In this document: piece after piece, positions 1-9,432 of the stretch
Position numbering within the stretch: the stretch's first letter is position 1
How the letters are laid out: the number at the start of each line of letters is the position of its first letter
Source: JBCCXZ01 sp965228005
GTDB lineage: Bacteria > Planctomycetota > Planctomycetia > Pirellulales > Lacipirellulaceae
Direction: 5' to 3'
DNA length: 64,000 nucleotides
Assembly: GCA_965228005.1 (NCBI GenBank)
Contig: CBDDGV010000001.1
Coordinates: forward strand, 372,001-436,000
Program-made: the position numbers and the translations under genes
Notes under the pieces: generated by a model
What the model saw: only the letters and a program-made list of their open reading frames with translations
What the model was told of the DNA's origin: nothing
Databases searched by the model: none

Positions 1-310
1 GCTCGCGGCGGCGGCCGTGGGTGCGGTCATCGGCTACATCGCGGTGCAGTCGGGCAGCTTGTGGCCGTGTATGCTGTTCCACGCGCTCTACAACGGCATC
101 GCGGTGCTTTTGGGTTCGGAAGCGATGCTGCGACCGGAAACGGGCGAGAACCTGACCTGGTTGTTCCGCGAGCCCGGTAGCGCGACGGTCTGCCAGCCTT
201 GGGTGCTGGTGCTGTGCGGGGCCGGGGCGGTCGGCGTGGGGTATTGGTTCCACCTGCTGCCGTACCAGCGGACCCGGGGAAGAGATCATCCAGGAAGCCC
301 GCGACCGTGA
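1..310 (+). CDS. CPBP-family intramembrane protein, C-terminal end (5' truncated)
   Basis: This is the last ~100 residues of a membrane protein that begins before the window. The frame is open from the first bases and stops at 308-310. The stretch GAVIGYIAVQSGSLWPCMLF followed by HALYNGIAVLL matches the last conserved part of CPBP (Abi) intramembrane proteases, where a glycine-rich helix leads to a SLWP segment and then an H..xN motif that helps form the metal site. A second hydrophobic segment (VLVLCGAGAVGVGYWF) follows, then a short basic tail. The first half, with the catalytic Glu-Glu motif, lies outside the window, so activity cannot be judged. In planctomycetes this domain is often fused to ABC-2 permeases; that cannot be tested here. 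Confidence 0.7.
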   Translation, partial: LAAAAVGAVIGYIAVQSGSLWPCMLFHALYNGIAVLLGSEAMLRPETGENLTWLFREPGSATVCQPWVLVLCGAGAVGVGYWFHLLPYQRTRGRDHPGSPRP

Positions 311-339
311 GCTCGTGGGCGCGTGATCGGCGTAGGTGC

Positions 340-1506
340 ATGACCACTCGACTGCTGCGTGCCCGATGGGTTGTGCCGATCTGCGAGCCGCCGATCGAGA
401 ACGGGGTCGTCGAGATCGAAGGCGACCGCATTGCGGCGGTCCGTCAGGCGCGGCCGGGCGATCCCGCGGGCGAAGACCTGGGCGACGCGGCGATCCTCCC
501 CGGGCTGATCAACGCCCACACGCACCTGGAGTTCAGCCTGCTCGAGGAGCCGCTCGGCGCGCCTGGGATGTCGCTGCCGGAGTGGATCCGTTTGGTGATT
601 TCCCAACGCGGCAACGCCGGCGAGGAGCGTCGCACGGCGGCGATCGAAGCGGGCTTGGCCGAATCGTTGGCGGCCGGGGTGACCGGCGTGGTCGACATCG
701 CGACGACCGCCTCTTACCCACGGCCGGATCGGGCTCCGCGGGTGCTGCCGCTGTGCGAGTCGATCGGGTTCTCCACCGCCAGGGTCGATTCGGCGCTCGC
801 CGCGGTCGAGGAGAGCCACGCTGCGTTATCGCGGCACGGCACTGCGGGTTGGAGCCCGCACGCCCCGTACACCGTCCACCCCAGGCTGGTAGAGCGGATC
901 GTCGACACGGCCGTGCGGACCGGTTCGCTCGTGGCGATGCACCTGGCCGAGTCGCGCGAAGAGCTGCAGCTCCTGCGCGACGGAGACGGGCCGTTCCGTG
1001 ATCTGCTCGAAGAGCGGAGCATGTGGGACGGGGATTCGATCCCTCGCGGCAGGACGCCGCTGGACTACCTGCAGCAACTCGCCCGGGCGCCCCGGGCGTT
1101 GGTCGTGCACGGGAACTACCTCAGCGAGGAGGAGATCGCGTTCTGTGCCGCGCACCGCGACCGGCTGTCGGTGGTCTACTGCCCGCGGACGCACGCTTTC
1201 TTTGGGCACGAACCGTACCCGCTCGAGCAGATGCTAGCCGCGGGCGTCCGGGTGGTGGCGGGGACGGACAGCCGGGCGTCGAACCCGGATCTGTCAATGC
1301 TCTCCGAGCTGCGCGAGCTGTGGCGGCGTCACCCGGGGTTGGAGCCGAGCGCGGTGTTGCGGATGGCGACCCAAGATGCGGCGGCATCGGTGGGTTGGGC
1401 GGGCGATTGCGGGGAGCTGCGTTGCGGGCTTCGCGCAGACGTGGCAACGATTCCAGTTGACGCGGGCGTCGGTGACGTGAGCGAGGCGATTCTGACGGCT
1501 AGCTAG
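340..1506 (+). CDS. Amidohydrolase family protein (aminohydrolase / deaminase type)
   Basis: A 388-residue cytoplasmic metal-dependent hydrolase of the cytosine deaminase-like amidohydrolase superfamily. The metal-ligand motif is GLINAHTHLEF (His60, His62). Further family landmarks are SPHAPYTVHP around 172-181, AMHLAES with His201, VVHGNYLS with His257 and VVAGTDSRASNPDLSM with Asp310. The set is typical of enzymes that deaminate purine-like or aminated ring substrates, including aminodeoxyfutalosine deaminase and methylthioadenosine/S-adenosylhomocysteine deaminase. The substrate cannot be fixed from sequence alone, and no menaquinone-pathway gene is next to it. I chose ATG 340 because the protein from there begins with the usual TRLLRARWVVP beta-sandwich strand. 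A longer open frame upstream has no homology-like content. It lies 30 bases after the preceding gene, so the two may be co-transcribed. Confidence 0.82.
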   Translation: MTTRLLRARWVVPICEPPIENGVVEIEGDRIAAVRQARPGDPAGEDLGDAAILPGLINAHTHLEFSLLEEPLGAPGMSLPEWIRLVISQRGNAGEERRTAAIEAGLAESLAAGVTGVVDIATTASYPRPDRAPRVLPLCESIGFSTARVDSALAAVEESHAALSRHGTAGWSPHAPYTVHPRLVERIVDTAVRTGSLVAMHLAESREELQLLRDGDGPFRDLLEERSMWDGDSIPRGRTPLDYLQQLARAPRALVVHGNYLSEEEIAFCAAHRDRLSVVYCPRTHAFFGHEPYPLEQMLAAGVRVVAGTDSRASNPDLSMLSELRELWRRHPGLEPSAVLRMATQDAAASVGWAGDCGELRCGLRADVATIPVDAGVGDVSEAILTAS

Positions 1507-1659
1507 AGTCGTTAGCCGGTCAGCCTCTTGTGCTCCGCACCCGGACAATCGGCCGGTCTAGCCTCGCACGCAATTGAGCTCTTTCGCGGCCGACAGTCCG
1601 TGCCACCCGCTTGAACAAGAGCCAAGAGACAGAGCGTGCAAATGGCCGAGCGTATGAAT

Positions 1660-1690
1660 AAGGGAGAGCCCCCAAAGAGGCTCTCCCCGT
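1660..1690 (-). terminator. Rho-independent terminator for the PEP-CTERM gene
   Basis: A perfect 9-bp inverted repeat, GGGAGAGCC at 1662-1670 and GGCTCTCCC at 1679-1687, encloses an 8-base loop. Read on the minus strand, the stem is followed by TTATT. It lies just downstream of the minus-strand gene ending at 1717. Confidence 0.75.
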
Positions 1691-1716
1691 GTGACCTCAG
1701 CGGACGTTTCGAGTCG

Positions 1717-3126
1717 CTAACGCTTCCACAGCCGTCGACGGCCGCTGAGCAGTGTCGCCAGGGCCAGCAGCACCACGCTCGTCGGCTCCGGCACCTCAAG
1801 GCCCTCCGCCGTGCCGACCGCTTCGAGCGCGTCGACGTCCTCGTAGAGGTAGCCGAACGTGCCGCTCACGTCGAACGCGGTGTCCCAGAAGTGGCCTCCG
1901 TGGAACAGGAACGAGATCGAGGTTAGCCTGCCGCCCAGGTTGACTAGGTGCATGATTTCCCCGCCGTCGATCACCGGCCCGGGCACGCCTGCGCCCGTCG
2001 CCGGGTCGATGACGGTGGTCTCGACCGGGTCGATTGTGAACAGCAGCTGGTCGCCGACGTCCCAGAACGTGGGGGCGGTCGGCGATTCGATGTTCACGTC
2101 GCGGACCATGTGGCCGTCGACGTCGATCGCGTCACGAGTTACGTGGTCGAAGTCCATCCCGGGCCCGATGAAGAGGTCCTCCACGGTGTCGACGATCACC
2201 GAGTGCGGGATGTAGGGCGAGACGCTCCCGGCCAGGATGTTGTAGCCCCACACCGAGACGCCCGAGAGCGAGTCCATGTCGAGCGAGAAGCGGTCGGCGT
2301 CGGCCGTGTTCGGGCCGCCGAAACCGCCGATGTAGCCTTCATCGACCACCGAACCGGTCCCAGGAGCGTGGGACGGGGGATCGGGGCCCCAGACCTCGAG
2401 GGCGTCGAGGTCTTCCACGACGTGGTGGTTCACGCCGGGGCCGATGCCGGGTCCGGCGGGCGGGGCCTCGATCGGGGCCCACACGTCCAGCGGGTCGAGG
2501 GGGGAAGGCGGGTCGGGGTCTTCGAAGTGGACGTGGGCTTTGGGCACGATACCGGCGGGGCTGGGGAAGCCAGGATCGGCCGGCGGGAGGGTCGACGAGA
2601 TGTCGATGTCGGCCGTCACCGAGAACAAAAGGGTGGCTTCGTTGCGGACGACCCGGTTGAACAGGAAGTCGTTGTGGTGGGCCAGCGCATCGATCTGACC
2701 CCGCTCGGCGAATTGGAAGCCGGGGACGCTGAAGTCGAACCCGTCGACCGAGCCGCTATTGGGGCCGTAGGGCGCGCACGCCGGGCCGTGCGGGCAGGGG
2801 ATGCCGTCCCAGGACACCACCTGGAGCGCATCGGGGGTCGCGAAGGCGTCGTGGTCTTCCACGTTCAGCAGGTTCGGGTCGCCGGGTATCGGGCCCGCGG
2901 GGGGGAGCCCGTGGTAGACCGAGAACCAGTCGGTGTGGGAGTACTCCTTGCCGCGGACCTCCCCGGCCTTGGTGGCCCCCTCGTCCCCGCCGATGAAGAT
3001 CGGCCCCGGGGTGACGGTCGTGTAGAAGTCCCCGGCTTCTACCCCGCTCAGAGCGAATCCACCGGCAATCGTCGCAACCAGTCCCGTCATGAGGACAGCG
3101 CGCATCCAACCACTGCGGCCTTTCAT
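1717..3126 (-). CDS. PEP-CTERM sorting domain-containing secreted protein
   Basis: A 469-residue exported protein. It starts with a basic and hydrophobic signal peptide (MKGRSGWMRAVLMTGLVATI, then a small-residue site near SGVEAG). It ends with VPEPTSVVLLALATLLS followed by GRRRLWKR, the motif, membrane helix and basic tail of a PEP-CTERM protein. Such proteins are processed by an exosortase and sorted to the outer surface. The body is rich in Asp, Gly and Pro with repeated PPADPG/PPSPLDP-like stretches and has no domain I recognise. ATG at 3126 is preferred over an in-frame GTG nine bases earlier, because AGGTGG sits 5 bases upstream of it. A strong hairpin follows the gene. No exosortase gene is in the window. 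Its function is unknown. Confidence 0.78.
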   Translation of the reverse strand: MKGRSGWMRAVLMTGLVATIAGGFALSGVEAGDFYTTVTPGPIFIGGDEGATKAGEVRGKEYSHTDWFSVYHGLPPAGPIPGDPNLLNVEDHDAFATPDALQVVSWDGIPCPHGPACAPYGPNSGSVDGFDFSVPGFQFAERGQIDALAHHNDFLFNRVVRNEATLLFSVTADIDISSTLPPADPGFPSPAGIVPKAHVHFEDPDPPSPLDPLDVWAPIEAPPAGPGIGPGVNHHVVEDLDALEVWGPDPPSHAPGTGSVVDEGYIGGFGGPNTADADRFSLDMDSLSGVSVWGYNILAGSVSPYIPHSVIVDTVEDLFIGPGMDFDHVTRDAIDVDGHMVRDVNIESPTAPTFWDVGDQLLFTIDPVETTVIDPATGAGVPGPVIDGGEIMHLVNLGGRLTSISFLFHGGHFWDTAFDVSGTFGYLYEDVDALEAVGTAEGLEVPEPTSVVLLALATLLSGRRRLWKR

Positions 3127-3510
3127 AGCGTCCACCTGCCTTTCGCCTAGAAGAGAAGAACAGCTGCAGCGACCCTAGGTCGACGGACCGCCTGGAGTGA
3201 ACGGCGGCCTACTGCCCTGTTCCGCGCGGAAGCATGTTGGCTAGCGGATGAGATGAGTCTGCCAGCATGCTACGGTCATGAGTGCCTCGTCCGTCGCTCA
3301 GGCGGCAGCCTTGTGGAGTCTAGTCTTGCGTTGCGGCTACCCACTCGTCAAGAAAAAATGCGAAATACTGCTCGGGCGTTACGCACGGTCTTACTGATGC
3401 GGAAGGAATCCGGACCTAGAGGCGCACAACACTCAGACGCTGTGATGCTCATTTCCCACGAGCCACTTGCTGCAGTCAGCCGTTTGTCGAAGGCGGTGCG
3501 ACCTGCACGC
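3127..3510. other. Intergenic region upstream of the PEP-CTERM gene
   Basis: About 380 bases between two minus-strand genes. It must hold the promoter of the PEP-CTERM gene, but I cannot name a convincing -35/-10 pair. A plus-strand open frame (3253-3516) has no recognisable content. No tRNA or repeat is seen. Confidence 0.4.
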
Positions 3511-5244
3511 CTATAGGCCCTGCGTTCCGCCCGCTGCGGTGACAAATTTGACCGTGGCCCGCAGCGTCTCAGGCGTGGCGACGACCTCGCCGGACCATAA
3601 GCCTTCTTCGAATGTCGACGTGACGCCGACCGGGGGGCACTCGGGGAACTCGGGAAATTGCGGCGCACCGCCCCAGCCGCCCGAGAGGATTTCGAGTAGC
3701 CGCTGGAAGAGGGAGGCGTAGCCGGAGGGGCTGACGAGGGCGGACCAGCCGTCGGCTGCGTCCATCAATTCCAGCGTGGTGTCGGTCAGCGGGTCGTCGG
3801 CGAGGGTTGGGGCGCCCTCGGCGGCGGCTATGAGGTCTTCCACCGTCCGTTCCGACTGCAGCGCAACGACGACTTCATTCTCGCCGTTGGGGGCGACGTA
3901 CACGCGGAGCTTCCGATCGGCGCCGACGAACTTCTGCAGCCAGAGCTGCCAGACCGCGTTGTTCTCGTCGCCCGTGCCTTGCAGCAGGTCGACTTCGACG
4001 GTGAGGCCCTGGTCGTCGCTGAAGGGACGCTCCTGGATCTCGTACTTCAGCTGGATGTCGGTGTCGGCCCGCTCGCTGATCTTCTCGGCCGCCGCGCAGT
4101 AGCTGCGGACCTGTTCGAGGTAGGCGGCGGAGTCGTCGGTCTTCAGGCGTGCCGCGAGCGCGGCGAAGAGGGGTTCGTCCTCGGCCGGGTTGCGGACGAC
4201 CAGGGCCGTGTGGCGGACGCCGGTGACCAGGTCGCGGTAGCACTGCTCGATGAGCTTCCACTCCTCGGCGCCGAACTGGGCGTAGCCGGATTCGACGGCG
4301 TCGCGGCGTTCCATGGCGATCATGGCCTGGACGAACCGCTCCGCCCCCGCTTGGGAGACCGGTCCGCCGGCGGCGGCGACGAGGGGTTCCTTCGGGAATT
4401 GCTTTATCCAGTCTTGTTTTTCGGTTTGGGTCGTTCCTCCGATGATGTTCCTGGCGGGGAACTCAACGGCCCACTTCACGCGGAGCGGCGAGGTTTGATC
4501 GGGTTGCGGTTGATCGAACCGGAAGCCGACGGCCGCCGCCCGGGCTTGCAGCTTGAGCGGGCGGGCGAGGACTTCAAGGCTCTCGGCGTACGGCCAGAAC
4601 GCCTTGTGGAGCGACGCCACGTACCCGTCGCCGCCTGCCGCGTCGGGGGCCGCCCCTCCGGGGCGCGGCTGGAGCATGGCCCGCAGCCCGGCTCGCGTTA
4701 GCACCAGGACGGCGCCGCAGTCGGCCAGATCGGTCTCGACCCGCTGCATGAAGGGGCGGATGTTCGATTCGTACCGGGTAAACCCGGTCAGCAGGCTGCG
4801 GTGCTCGGCGTTCATGAGCATCGCGTGGTTGCCGCGGCGGGCGACGAGGACTTCCTCGCCCATGAGCTTGATGCTGCAGACCTCGCCGGAGGGGTCGGCC
4901 CCGACGGCGGTGGCGAACGCGTTGTAGTCGCTAACCGGGAGGACTAGCATCGGCGCCGGGTCGTAGAGCCATGTCGTGCCTTGCAGGATGGCGAAGACCC
5001 ACTCGCCTTTCTCATCGATGCCGCGGCCGAGGCCGGCGGCTTCGACCAGCGGCATCAGGTTGGGGAGCGGCAGGCCGACGGATTGGGCGAGCTGCGCGGC
5101 GGCGTCACTGGTCTCGGCCGGGCTCTTGAGCAGCAGGTACGCGAGCGCATTCTTGGGGACGGCAGCCGGCTTGACGGCGGCAGACGCGGGTGCGGCCACG
5201 AGGCACGCCGCTGCGACTACCAGTATCGTCAGGTGCTTGCGCAT
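3511..5244 (-). CDS. Secreted protein of unknown function
   Basis: A 577-residue protein with a clear signal peptide: MRKHLTILVVAAACLVAAPA, then SAAVKPAAVPKNALAYLLLK. I do not recognise a named domain. The N-terminal part (PKNALAYLLLKSPAETSDAA, then many alpha/beta segments) resembles planctomycete exported proteins that report on per-object performance or state, but that is only an impression. No membrane segment follows the signal peptide, and no Cys-rich or repeat region is visible, so a soluble periplasmic location is likely. The start at ATG 5244 was chosen because the signal peptide begins there. The longer upstream frame is Arg-rich shadow sequence. The start overlaps the end of the hemolysin III-type gene upstream by 16 bases, so the two are probably translated from one message. 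Confidence 0.7.
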   Translation of the reverse strand: MRKHLTILVVAAACLVAAPASAAVKPAAVPKNALAYLLLKSPAETSDAAAQLAQSVGLPLPNLMPLVEAAGLGRGIDEKGEWVFAILQGTTWLYDPAPMLVLPVSDYNAFATAVGADPSGEVCSIKLMGEEVLVARRGNHAMLMNAEHRSLLTGFTRYESNIRPFMQRVETDLADCGAVLVLTRAGLRAMLQPRPGGAAPDAAGGDGYVASLHKAFWPYAESLEVLARPLKLQARAAAVGFRFDQPQPDQTSPLRVKWAVEFPARNIIGGTTQTEKQDWIKQFPKEPLVAAAGGPVSQAGAERFVQAMIAMERRDAVESGYAQFGAEEWKLIEQCYRDLVTGVRHTALVVRNPAEDEPLFAALAARLKTDDSAAYLEQVRSYCAAAEKISERADTDIQLKYEIQERPFSDDQGLTVEVDLLQGTGDENNAVWQLWLQKFVGADRKLRVYVAPNGENEVVVALQSERTVEDLIAAAEGAPTLADDPLTDTTLELMDAADGWSALVSPSGYASLFQRLLEILSGGWGGAPQFPEFPECPPVGVTSTFEEGLWSGEVVATPETLRATVKFVTAAGGTQGL

Positions 5245-6014
5245 GGGGTTTCGACCTCGTGTGGCTGGATCGCGACCTGGGGAGTGTCTGGGGTTTCTCG
5301 CTCGGGAGGCCCGCCGACTGAAGTTGGTGGCGCCCGGCGGATTGTGCCGTCGGCGATGTGGAACGCGAACACCCAATGGCAGGCGAGCCCGATGAGCACC
5401 GCCACGTGGAACACCTCGTGCCACTGCACGACCGCAGGCAGCGGCGAGGGCCAATCGTAGCGCGACCCGAGCACGTCGATCACCCCGCCTACAGTGTACA
5501 CCAGGCCGCCCCACACGATCGGCTGCACCTTCGCGAAGCCGTACCTCCGCCAGAGGGCGATGGTCGACCCGAGGCCGATCCAGCCCATGCCGATGTAGAG
5601 CGCAACGCCGGCGGCGTAGGGGATCTGATCAAAGTAGATCGACTTGAGTGTGATGCCGAGCACGGCAATGCCCCAGATCAACAGCAGCACGCCCCACCGC
5701 CCAGCGCCGCGGAAGAGGACCGCGTGCACGGGCGTGAACGAGCTGGCGATGAGGACGAAGATAGCCGCGTGATCGAGGCGGCTGAGCACGGCGCGGGCCG
5801 TGGTTTCGGGGGTGAGCAGGTGGAGCACCCCGCTCATGGAGAGCAGCAGCACGGTGCCGACGACGAAGACGGTGAGCGATATCTCCCGGGTCGTGTCGCC
5901 GCGGCCGCGGTAGATCAGCGGGACGCCCAGCGCCACGAACACCGCGGCGCCGATCAGGTGCGACAGGCTGCTGAACGGTTCCGCAAAGCCGGGGATCGAG
6001 ACGACATCCTGCAC
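5229..6014 (-). CDS. Hemolysin III family (PAQR-type) membrane protein
   Basis: A 261-residue integral membrane protein with about seven hydrophobic helices. Landmarks of the hemolysin III / PAQR family are the N-terminal SLSHLIGAAVFVALGVPLI, the central SGVLHLLTPETTARAVLSRL then DHAAIFVLIASSFTPVHAVL, and the C-terminal VQWHEVFHVAVLIGLACHW. The conserved Ser/His/Asp and HxxxH residues of the putative metal-dependent hydrolase core are present. The family is named for cytolysis but its physiological role in bacteria is mostly unclear. The start is GTG 6014, with GGAG about 8 bases upstream. The C-terminal ~35 residues are polar and longer than usual, and their coding bases run into the start of the next gene. 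Confidence 0.85.
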   Translation of the reverse strand: MQDVVSIPGFAEPFSSLSHLIGAAVFVALGVPLIYRGRGDTTREISLTVFVVGTVLLLSMSGVLHLLTPETTARAVLSRLDHAAIFVLIASSFTPVHAVLFRGAGRWGVLLLIWGIAVLGITLKSIYFDQIPYAAGVALYIGMGWIGLGSTIALWRRYGFAKVQPIVWGGLVYTVGGVIDVLGSRYDWPSPLPAVVQWHEVFHVAVLIGLACHWVFAFHIADGTIRRAPPTSVGGPPERETPDTPQVAIQPHEVETPCAST

Positions 6015-6043
6015 GGTCGCTCCGCTTTCGCCGGGGGCGGCTC

Positions 6044-8110
6044 TCAGCCCAGTTGGCGCTTGGCCGCGGCCGCGACGGCTTCGGCGGTGATGCCCAGCTC
6101 TTCGTAGATCTTGGCGTAGGGAGCCGAGGCCCCGAAGCGGTCGAGGCCGATGAAGTCGCCGGCGGGCCCGAGGTAGCGGTCCCAGCCCTGGCGGACGCCG
6201 GCTTCAACAGCGACGCGGGCCGTGATCGAGGGGGGGAGCACCTCGTCTCGGTACGACTGGGGCTGGTCCTCGAAGAGCTCCATCGACGGCATGCTAACCA
6301 CCCGGGCGGCGACGCCTTCGGCCTTGAGCTTCTTCCAAGCCTCGATGGCCAAGGAGAGCTCGCTGCCGGTGGCGATCAGGATCACCTTCGGGTTGTCGGA
6401 GTCGGCCAGGACGTAGCCGCCCTTGCGGGCGCCGGCGGCCGGTGCGAACTCGGTGCGGTCGAGGGTCGGCAGGTTCTGCCGGGTGAGCACGAGCGCCGAG
6501 GGACGGTCGGTGGACGCCAGCGCCGCTTGCCAGGCCTCGACGGCTTCGTTCGCGTCGCCGGGGCGGAGCACGACAAGCCCGGGGATCGAACGGGCCGCTG
6601 CCAAGTGCTCTACGGGCTGGTGCGTGGGGCCGTCTTCGCCGACGCCGATCGAGTCGTGCGTAAAGACGTACACCACGGGCAGGCCCATGATCGACGAGAG
6701 CCGCATCGCGGGGCGGAGGTAGTCGCTGAACACGAAGAACGTGGCGACATAAGGCCGCACGCCGCTGAGGGCCATGCCGTTGGCGGCCGAGGCCATGGCG
6801 TGCTCGCGGATGCCGAAGTGGAAGTTGCGTCCGCTGTAGTCGTCGGCGGAGAACGTGCCTGTGCCGTCGAAGGTGAGCAACGTCTTGGTCGAGGGGGCCA
6901 AGTCGGCGGAGCCGCCGATGAGCCAGGGCACCTTCTGGGCGAAGTGGTTGAGCGCCTTGCCGGCTGAGCCGCGGGTGGCCGTGCCCTTGGCGTCGGCCTC
7001 GAACGTGAGCGGATCGGCGTCCCAGCCGTCGGGCAACTCGCCGTACTGCATCTGCTGCAGCTCTTGGGCCTCGGCGGGGAACTTCTCGGCGTAGTCGGCC
7101 ACCATGCCCTCCCACGCCTCGCGGGCGAGCCTGCCGCGTTCGCCGAGCGTGCCGGCCAGGTGCTCGTGGACGCCCTCGGGCACGCGGAACTTCTCGTCGG
7201 CGGGCCAACCGTAGGCCTGTTTGGTGGCTGCGATCTCATCGTCGCCGAGCGGCGAGCCGTGGGCGCCGGCGGTGTCGGCCTTGTTGGGGGCGCCGTAGCC
7301 GATGATGCTCTTGACGATGATCAGCGTCGGGCCGCCATCGTGCTCGGTGAACGCCTTGTACGCGGCGCCGAGGGCGTCGAGGTCGTTGGCGTCGTCCACC
7401 TGCAGGACGTGCCAGCCGAGGCCCCGGAAGCGGGTGGCGACGTCTTCGCTGAAGGCCAGGTCGGTGCGGCCCTCGATCGTGATCTGGTTGTCGTCGTAGA
7501 CCCAGCAGAGGTTGCTGAGCTTGAGGTGACCGGCGAGCGAGGCGGCCTCGCAGGCGACGCCCTCCATCAGGTCGCCGTCGCTGCACTGGGCGTAGACGTT
7601 GTAGTCGAACAGCTCAAAGCCCGGCTTGTTGTAGCGGGCGGCGAGCCACTGGCCGGCGGCGGCCATGCCGACGCTGTTGCCGCATCCTTGGCCGAGCGGG
7701 CCAGTAGTGGTTTCGACGCCGGAGGTGTGGCCGTGCTCGGGGTGGCCCGGCGTGAGGCTGTCCCACTGGCGGAAGTTCTTCAGGTCTTCGAGCGAGAGGG
7801 CCGGCTCGCCGGTTCCGCGTCCGTTGGCGTCGGTCTTGCAGACCCCGGCCAGGTGCAGCACGGAGTAGATCAGCATCGACGCGTGGCCGCAGGAGAGGAC
7901 GTAGCGGTCGCGGTTGGGCCAGAGCGGCTGCTGCGGGTCGTAGCGGAGGACCTCGGACCAAAGCTTGTAAGCCACAGGGGCGAGCGCCATCGGCGTGCCG
8001 GGGTGGCCGCTGTTGGCGGCCTGCACGCCGTCCATCGAGAGCGTGCGGATGGTGTCGATGACGAGCTGTGCGTCGATGCCTGTAGCGGAAGGGTCGGTAG
8101 CGGAGGACAT
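6044..8110 (-). CDS. tkt: Transketolase
   Basis: A 688-residue thiamine diphosphate enzyme of the non-oxidative pentose phosphate pathway. It moves two-carbon ketol units between sugar phosphates. Full length matches bacterial transketolases. Visible motifs are GHASMLIYSVLHL, TGPLGQGCGNSVGMA, the ThDP/metal motif CSDGDLMEGVACEAASL running into YDDNQITIEG, GRNFHFGIREHAM with the catalytic Glu, and HDSIGVGEDGPTHQPVEHL. The ATG at 8110 gives MSSATDPSATGIDAQLV. It is followed 29 bases later by the hemolysin III-type gene on the same strand. Confidence 0.97.
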   Translation of the reverse strand: MSSATDPSATGIDAQLVIDTIRTLSMDGVQAANSGHPGTPMALAPVAYKLWSEVLRYDPQQPLWPNRDRYVLSCGHASMLIYSVLHLAGVCKTDANGRGTGEPALSLEDLKNFRQWDSLTPGHPEHGHTSGVETTTGPLGQGCGNSVGMAAAGQWLAARYNKPGFELFDYNVYAQCSDGDLMEGVACEAASLAGHLKLSNLCWVYDDNQITIEGRTDLAFSEDVATRFRGLGWHVLQVDDANDLDALGAAYKAFTEHDGGPTLIIVKSIIGYGAPNKADTAGAHGSPLGDDEIAATKQAYGWPADEKFRVPEGVHEHLAGTLGERGRLAREAWEGMVADYAEKFPAEAQELQQMQYGELPDGWDADPLTFEADAKGTATRGSAGKALNHFAQKVPWLIGGSADLAPSTKTLLTFDGTGTFSADDYSGRNFHFGIREHAMASAANGMALSGVRPYVATFFVFSDYLRPAMRLSSIMGLPVVYVFTHDSIGVGEDGPTHQPVEHLAAARSIPGLVVLRPGDANEAVEAWQAALASTDRPSALVLTRQNLPTLDRTEFAPAAGARKGGYVLADSDNPKVILIATGSELSLAIEAWKKLKAEGVAARVVSMPSMELFEDQPQSYRDEVLPPSITARVAVEAGVRQGWDRYLGPAGDFIGLDRFGASAPYAKIYEELGITAEAVAAAAKRQLG

Positions 8111-8272
8111 GGCGCTTCGCGGAGCTAGTGGAGCGGTTGGAGCAGAGGGCGGCGGGGAGTCGCGGACGGCCGCGGAGCCGCAGGGTGAGTTTCCCTAAAC
8201 CCTGAATTGCAAGCAATATACGGGCGGCCGCGGCGGGGTGTCAAACGCAGGCTGAACCGCGATACGAGCCGT

Positions 8273-9262
8273 TCAGCAGGCCAGCCGAACGCCTTGCTCC
8301 GCGCTCTCGCGGGCCCGGTTTGCCAGGCGGATGGCCTGGTAGGCGTCTTCGACGTTAGACGATTTGAGCACCAGGCTCTCGACGGCCCGTTGGAAGTGCA
8401 GCAGGAGCAGCTCGCCGACGGGCCGCTCGTGCTCGAGCCGCTCGAGGTGCTGGCCGGCCTGGTCGAACCACGCGACCGTGTTGGGCAGGTCGACGAACGC
8501 CACGCCGCCCTCGCAGACTACCTTGAGGTCGGCCGGCCTGCGGTAGGCCAGGGATTCGCTCAGCTCGGGCATCAGGTAATCGCCGCAGGAGATCATGGCC
8601 TTCGCGCCCTCCTGGCCCTCGCCGCCCGCAAAGTCGAGGCTGACTGAAACGAAGTGCGTCGCCGAGTCTGCGTTGGCTCGGTGGGCCGTTGCGAGCAACG
8701 ACTCGGGCTCGGCGGCCGCGACGTAGCGGCACCAGTCGATGAGCTCGGCGAGGTCGCGCTCGCACCCGAGGTCCGCGGCCTTGGGGCCTGTCCGCCGGGT
8801 GCGGCGTCGGTTGCAGAACAGCAGTCGCGGGGCGCCGAGCTTGGTGGCGATCAGCTCCTTCAGCCGGAGCGTCGCCGGGGAGAGCCGGCACGGGAACTCG
8901 GCCATGAAGGCCACGCCCGAGTCGGCGACCCGCTCTTTAAGGGCGGCCGCTTCGCCGTTCTGCAGTTCGATGGCCGCTCCGCAGTAGATGGCTTTGCTGG
9001 CGTCGCAGGCGGCGTGGATGGGCAGCGCTCCGTACCACTCCGAGGAGAGCATCAGCACCGCGTCGATGTCGCTCCGCTCGGTGAGCGAGCGGAACCCCTC
9101 GCAGGGGCGGGCCTTGAGCTGGGCGGCCGCCCGTTCGGCCCGGTGGTAGACGGGGTCGCAGACGCCGACCACCTGGAAGCGGTCGGAGAGGGTCCGCAGC
9201 GCCGGCAGGTGGCGCGACTCCCAGGCGTGGCCGACCCCGACAACCCCCAACCGCAGCTTCAT
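8273..9262 (-). CDS. Gfo/Idh/MocA family oxidoreductase
   Basis: A 329-residue NAD(P)-dependent oxidoreductase-like protein. The N-terminus LRLGVVGVGHAWESRHLPAL carries the Rossmann GxGxxx pattern, followed by VVGVCDPVYHRAERAA and DIDAVLMLSSEWYGALPIHA, the usual second and third strands. The C-terminal alpha/beta half is shorter and divergent. The usual EKP motif near residue 95 is replaced by CGAAIELQNGEAAALKE, so the catalytic Lys position is altered. It may be a non-catalytic or unusual member. The substrate is unknown. It stands alone 162 bases upstream of the transketolase start on the same strand. Confidence 0.83.
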   Translation of the reverse strand: MKLRLGVVGVGHAWESRHLPALRTLSDRFQVVGVCDPVYHRAERAAAQLKARPCEGFRSLTERSDIDAVLMLSSEWYGALPIHAACDASKAIYCGAAIELQNGEAAALKERVADSGVAFMAEFPCRLSPATLRLKELIATKLGAPRLLFCNRRRTRRTGPKAADLGCERDLAELIDWCRYVAAAEPESLLATAHRANADSATHFVSVSLDFAGGEGQEGAKAMISCGDYLMPELSESLAYRRPADLKVVCEGGVAFVDLPNTVAWFDQAGQHLERLEHERPVGELLLLHFQRAVESLVLKSSNVEDAYQAIRLANRARESAEQGVRLAC

Positions 9263-9432
9263 GCAGGTCTCCGAGAAAGGGGCTTCCGGGCCCAGTCGGC
9301 AGTGCTTCGTCCGTGGGCTTCTTTACAGAGGCTCACCGATGGGCGGCTAGAATGACGAATCTGTGTACTGAACTGCGACGGTCCGCCGGCCGCCGCTGAG
9401 GCCTACTATAGCGGTTTCGGCCGCAGAGCCCA

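Noticed and set aside
3253..3516. ATG-started 87-residue plus-strand frame in the gap upstream of the PEP-CTERM gene
   Set aside because: No known motif, no clear ribosome site, and it runs into the end of the secreted-protein gene on the other strand.
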